The notes beneath the pieces are model-generated. The model ran no database searches. It had not been told where the DNA came from and saw nothing but the letters and a program-made list of their open reading frames with translations. A stretch of DNA of 64,000 nucleotides from Ulota crispa (lineage: Eukaryota; Streptophyta; Bryopsida; Orthotrichales; Orthotrichaceae). The stretch spans positions 26,717,419 to 26,781,418 of the forward strand of contig OY987243.1 in the NCBI GenBank assembly GCA_963920765.1, given 5' to 3'. The position numbers were made by a program, and so were the translations under genes. Below, one piece after another: positions 62,519 to 64,000 of this stretch (position 1 is the first letter of the stretch; the number at the start of each line of letters is the position of its first letter).

Positions 62519-63305
62519 CCCCTCAAGGCTCAAGCCCACCTTTTCTCAAAAAACACTCAAATCTAATCGTAGGATTTTGTACAAGACTTATGCAAGAAGA
62601 CATGATGAAAGTTAAGTGAGGTTTGATTGTACAAATTGAGAGATATGGTCATTTGAAGTTACTATAGATTGTCTTTTGACCTTTGCCCAAAAAATTTAGG
62701 TCCCTGTACATTTTTTACAACACAGATGTTGTAAAGATTTGTCCAAATTATCCATGTCGTGTTAGACATTTCTCCACAAAAATTTCAAGGCCCACAAAGA
62801 CATGGAACACACCCTCATGGCCCTACATTTCAAACATGTGCTTGAAAGTCAAACCAAAGTGGGGTTTTGCAAATCAAAATTTTGAGGGATAATTTTGAAA
62901 TATAGGAATGCAAACAATGGATTGAAAGACTTTATCTTTATTGATAATTGCACAAAAATTTAACAAATAACCAAATCTCTAGTAGTTATTGCATGTCAAA
63001 AACTACTATATTTATTTGGTAGAATAATGTATTTATCTAAAACACTATTTCTTTGAACTTACCTTGATGGTCATGCTCAGTTGCTTTTTAGAGAAGTCAA
63101 TGGAAAATGGCATGTCTAAATTGTTCCTAGATCAAAAAATACCCATAAAACATTCATAACTCTTGAATGATAAATTGTATACCCACATAGACCTAGCAAA
63201 ACTCTATCTCAAAAAATTAAATACAAAAAATTGATGAAAGATCCCAATAGAATAAATCTGCCCAAAATCCATTTTGTCCTTGTAGGTACAATGGGCCTTT
63301 ATGGG
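62519..63305. mobile_element. TTAA-flanked element, 787 bp
   Basis: TTAA at 62515-62518 and 63306-63309; ends CCCTCAAGGCTCAAGCCC and, reverse-complemented, CCCATAAAGGCCCATTG. It contains an unremarkable 69-codon frame (62683-62892) with no recognised motif. Confidence 0.68.
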
Positions 63306-63309
63306 TTAA

Positions 63310-64000
63310 TGGAAAATGGAAATTTTAGAAGTTTTGACTTTTACTAAAATGTGCAAAATGTGTTTACATGGACATGCTTGATCAAATGTAGTAGCTACTT
63401 TCCTTAGCCCACACATTTTCTCAAAATCCACTAGAAATAATGGTGGAAAACTTGGATGTGCAATTGAATCAGATATGGACCCAATTTAAATATGCCAATT
63501 GTATAGATTGGAAGAACACCTTGTTTATTGTAGAGCATCACGATTTCAACAAAATCTATCATTATAGACAAAACTTTACAATGATTTGAGCAAGTCATTG
63601 GTAGAAGATCTCTAGTTTTTTGTGCTTATGTAGTTTTGGATGTTAACTCTCCATATGAATTGCACTTGAGAAGGGCCTTATATTGTTTAAAGGCACATTC
63701 CCACCTTTCCAATAAAACTAATTTCACACAAAATGGATAAAACTAGCAATCATAAGGTGTGGCATAGTGGACAAAAAGGGTCAAAATTCTCATTTTATTT
63801 GCCATCCTAAAACACCTCTCCAACAAAATTGATAAATGCCATGAAAAATCCAATCGGTGTCAAATATTACAATTGATATTGCTATTGTAGAGAGAAATAG
63901 TATGAGAGTATCCCTTAAGCAATTTGAAATTTTTTAGGATTGTGCAATTGAAATATGGCATTCTTTTTGGATACTTGAATTATTGTACTATTGCCTCAAA
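63310..64000. other. AT-rich intergenic stretch with nothing recognised
   Basis: No open frame, inverted ends or match to other repeats in the window. Confidence 0.4.

Noticed and set aside
1-64000. Retroviral, LTR or other capsid-bearing element
   Set aside because: No reverse transcriptase, integrase, protease or capsid-like motif and no paired long direct repeats with TG..CA ends were recognised.

Overview
The window is an AT-rich stretch of a eukaryotic nuclear genome that looks like a land plant, or a close streptophyte relative, with motile sperm. Three things point there. A palmitoyltransferase of the plant PAT19-22 type and a GIL1/IRKI-like (DUF641 C-terminus) protein are plant families. 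A calcyphosin-like EF-hand protein belongs to a group usually tied to cilia and flagella, which seed plants other than cycads and Ginkgo lack. The DNA is full of plant-type MITEs (Stowaway, PIF/Harbinger, Mutator-like, CACTA-like) and Helitrons. I cannot name the species. No rRNA, tRNA, CRISPR array, retrovirus or LTR element was recognised.

Layout: 1-9 kb holds nested non-autonomous elements, including a Helitron carrying collinear exons of an eIF3 subunit J gene. 11.9-24.9 kb (+) holds eight exons of a DHHC palmitoyltransferase with introns up to 5.2 kb; its first exon was not found. 26.6-32.5 kb is a 5.25-kb PIF/Harbinger DNA transposon with a decayed DDE transposase and a Myb/SANT-like partner ORF, itself inside another repeat. 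36.7-49.0 kb (-) is a complete seven-exon, 406-residue calcyphosin-like gene whose introns consist largely of MITEs. 50.4-51.7 kb is a run of abutting MITEs. 51.7-57.8 kb is an island of higher GC with a four-exon GIL1/IRKI-like gene (+), one intron of which is almost entirely a Stowaway MITE. 57.8-64 kb is intergenic with a few MITEs.

The main pattern beyond the genes is a very abundant set of elements flanked by TTAA with termini beginning CCC. At least a dozen lie in 64 kb, in several size classes (about 226, 360, 760-790 and 910-950 bp). One has a paralogous empty site inside the window that supports a TTAA duplication. TTAA targets and CCC ends are the signature of piggyBac-type transposition, so these may be a large piggyBac-like MITE population in a plant. 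The three genes show no functional link to each other; they are ordinary host genes embedded in a DNA-transposon-dominated landscape. Exon structures below come from reading splice signals and family alignment from memory, without transcript evidence.
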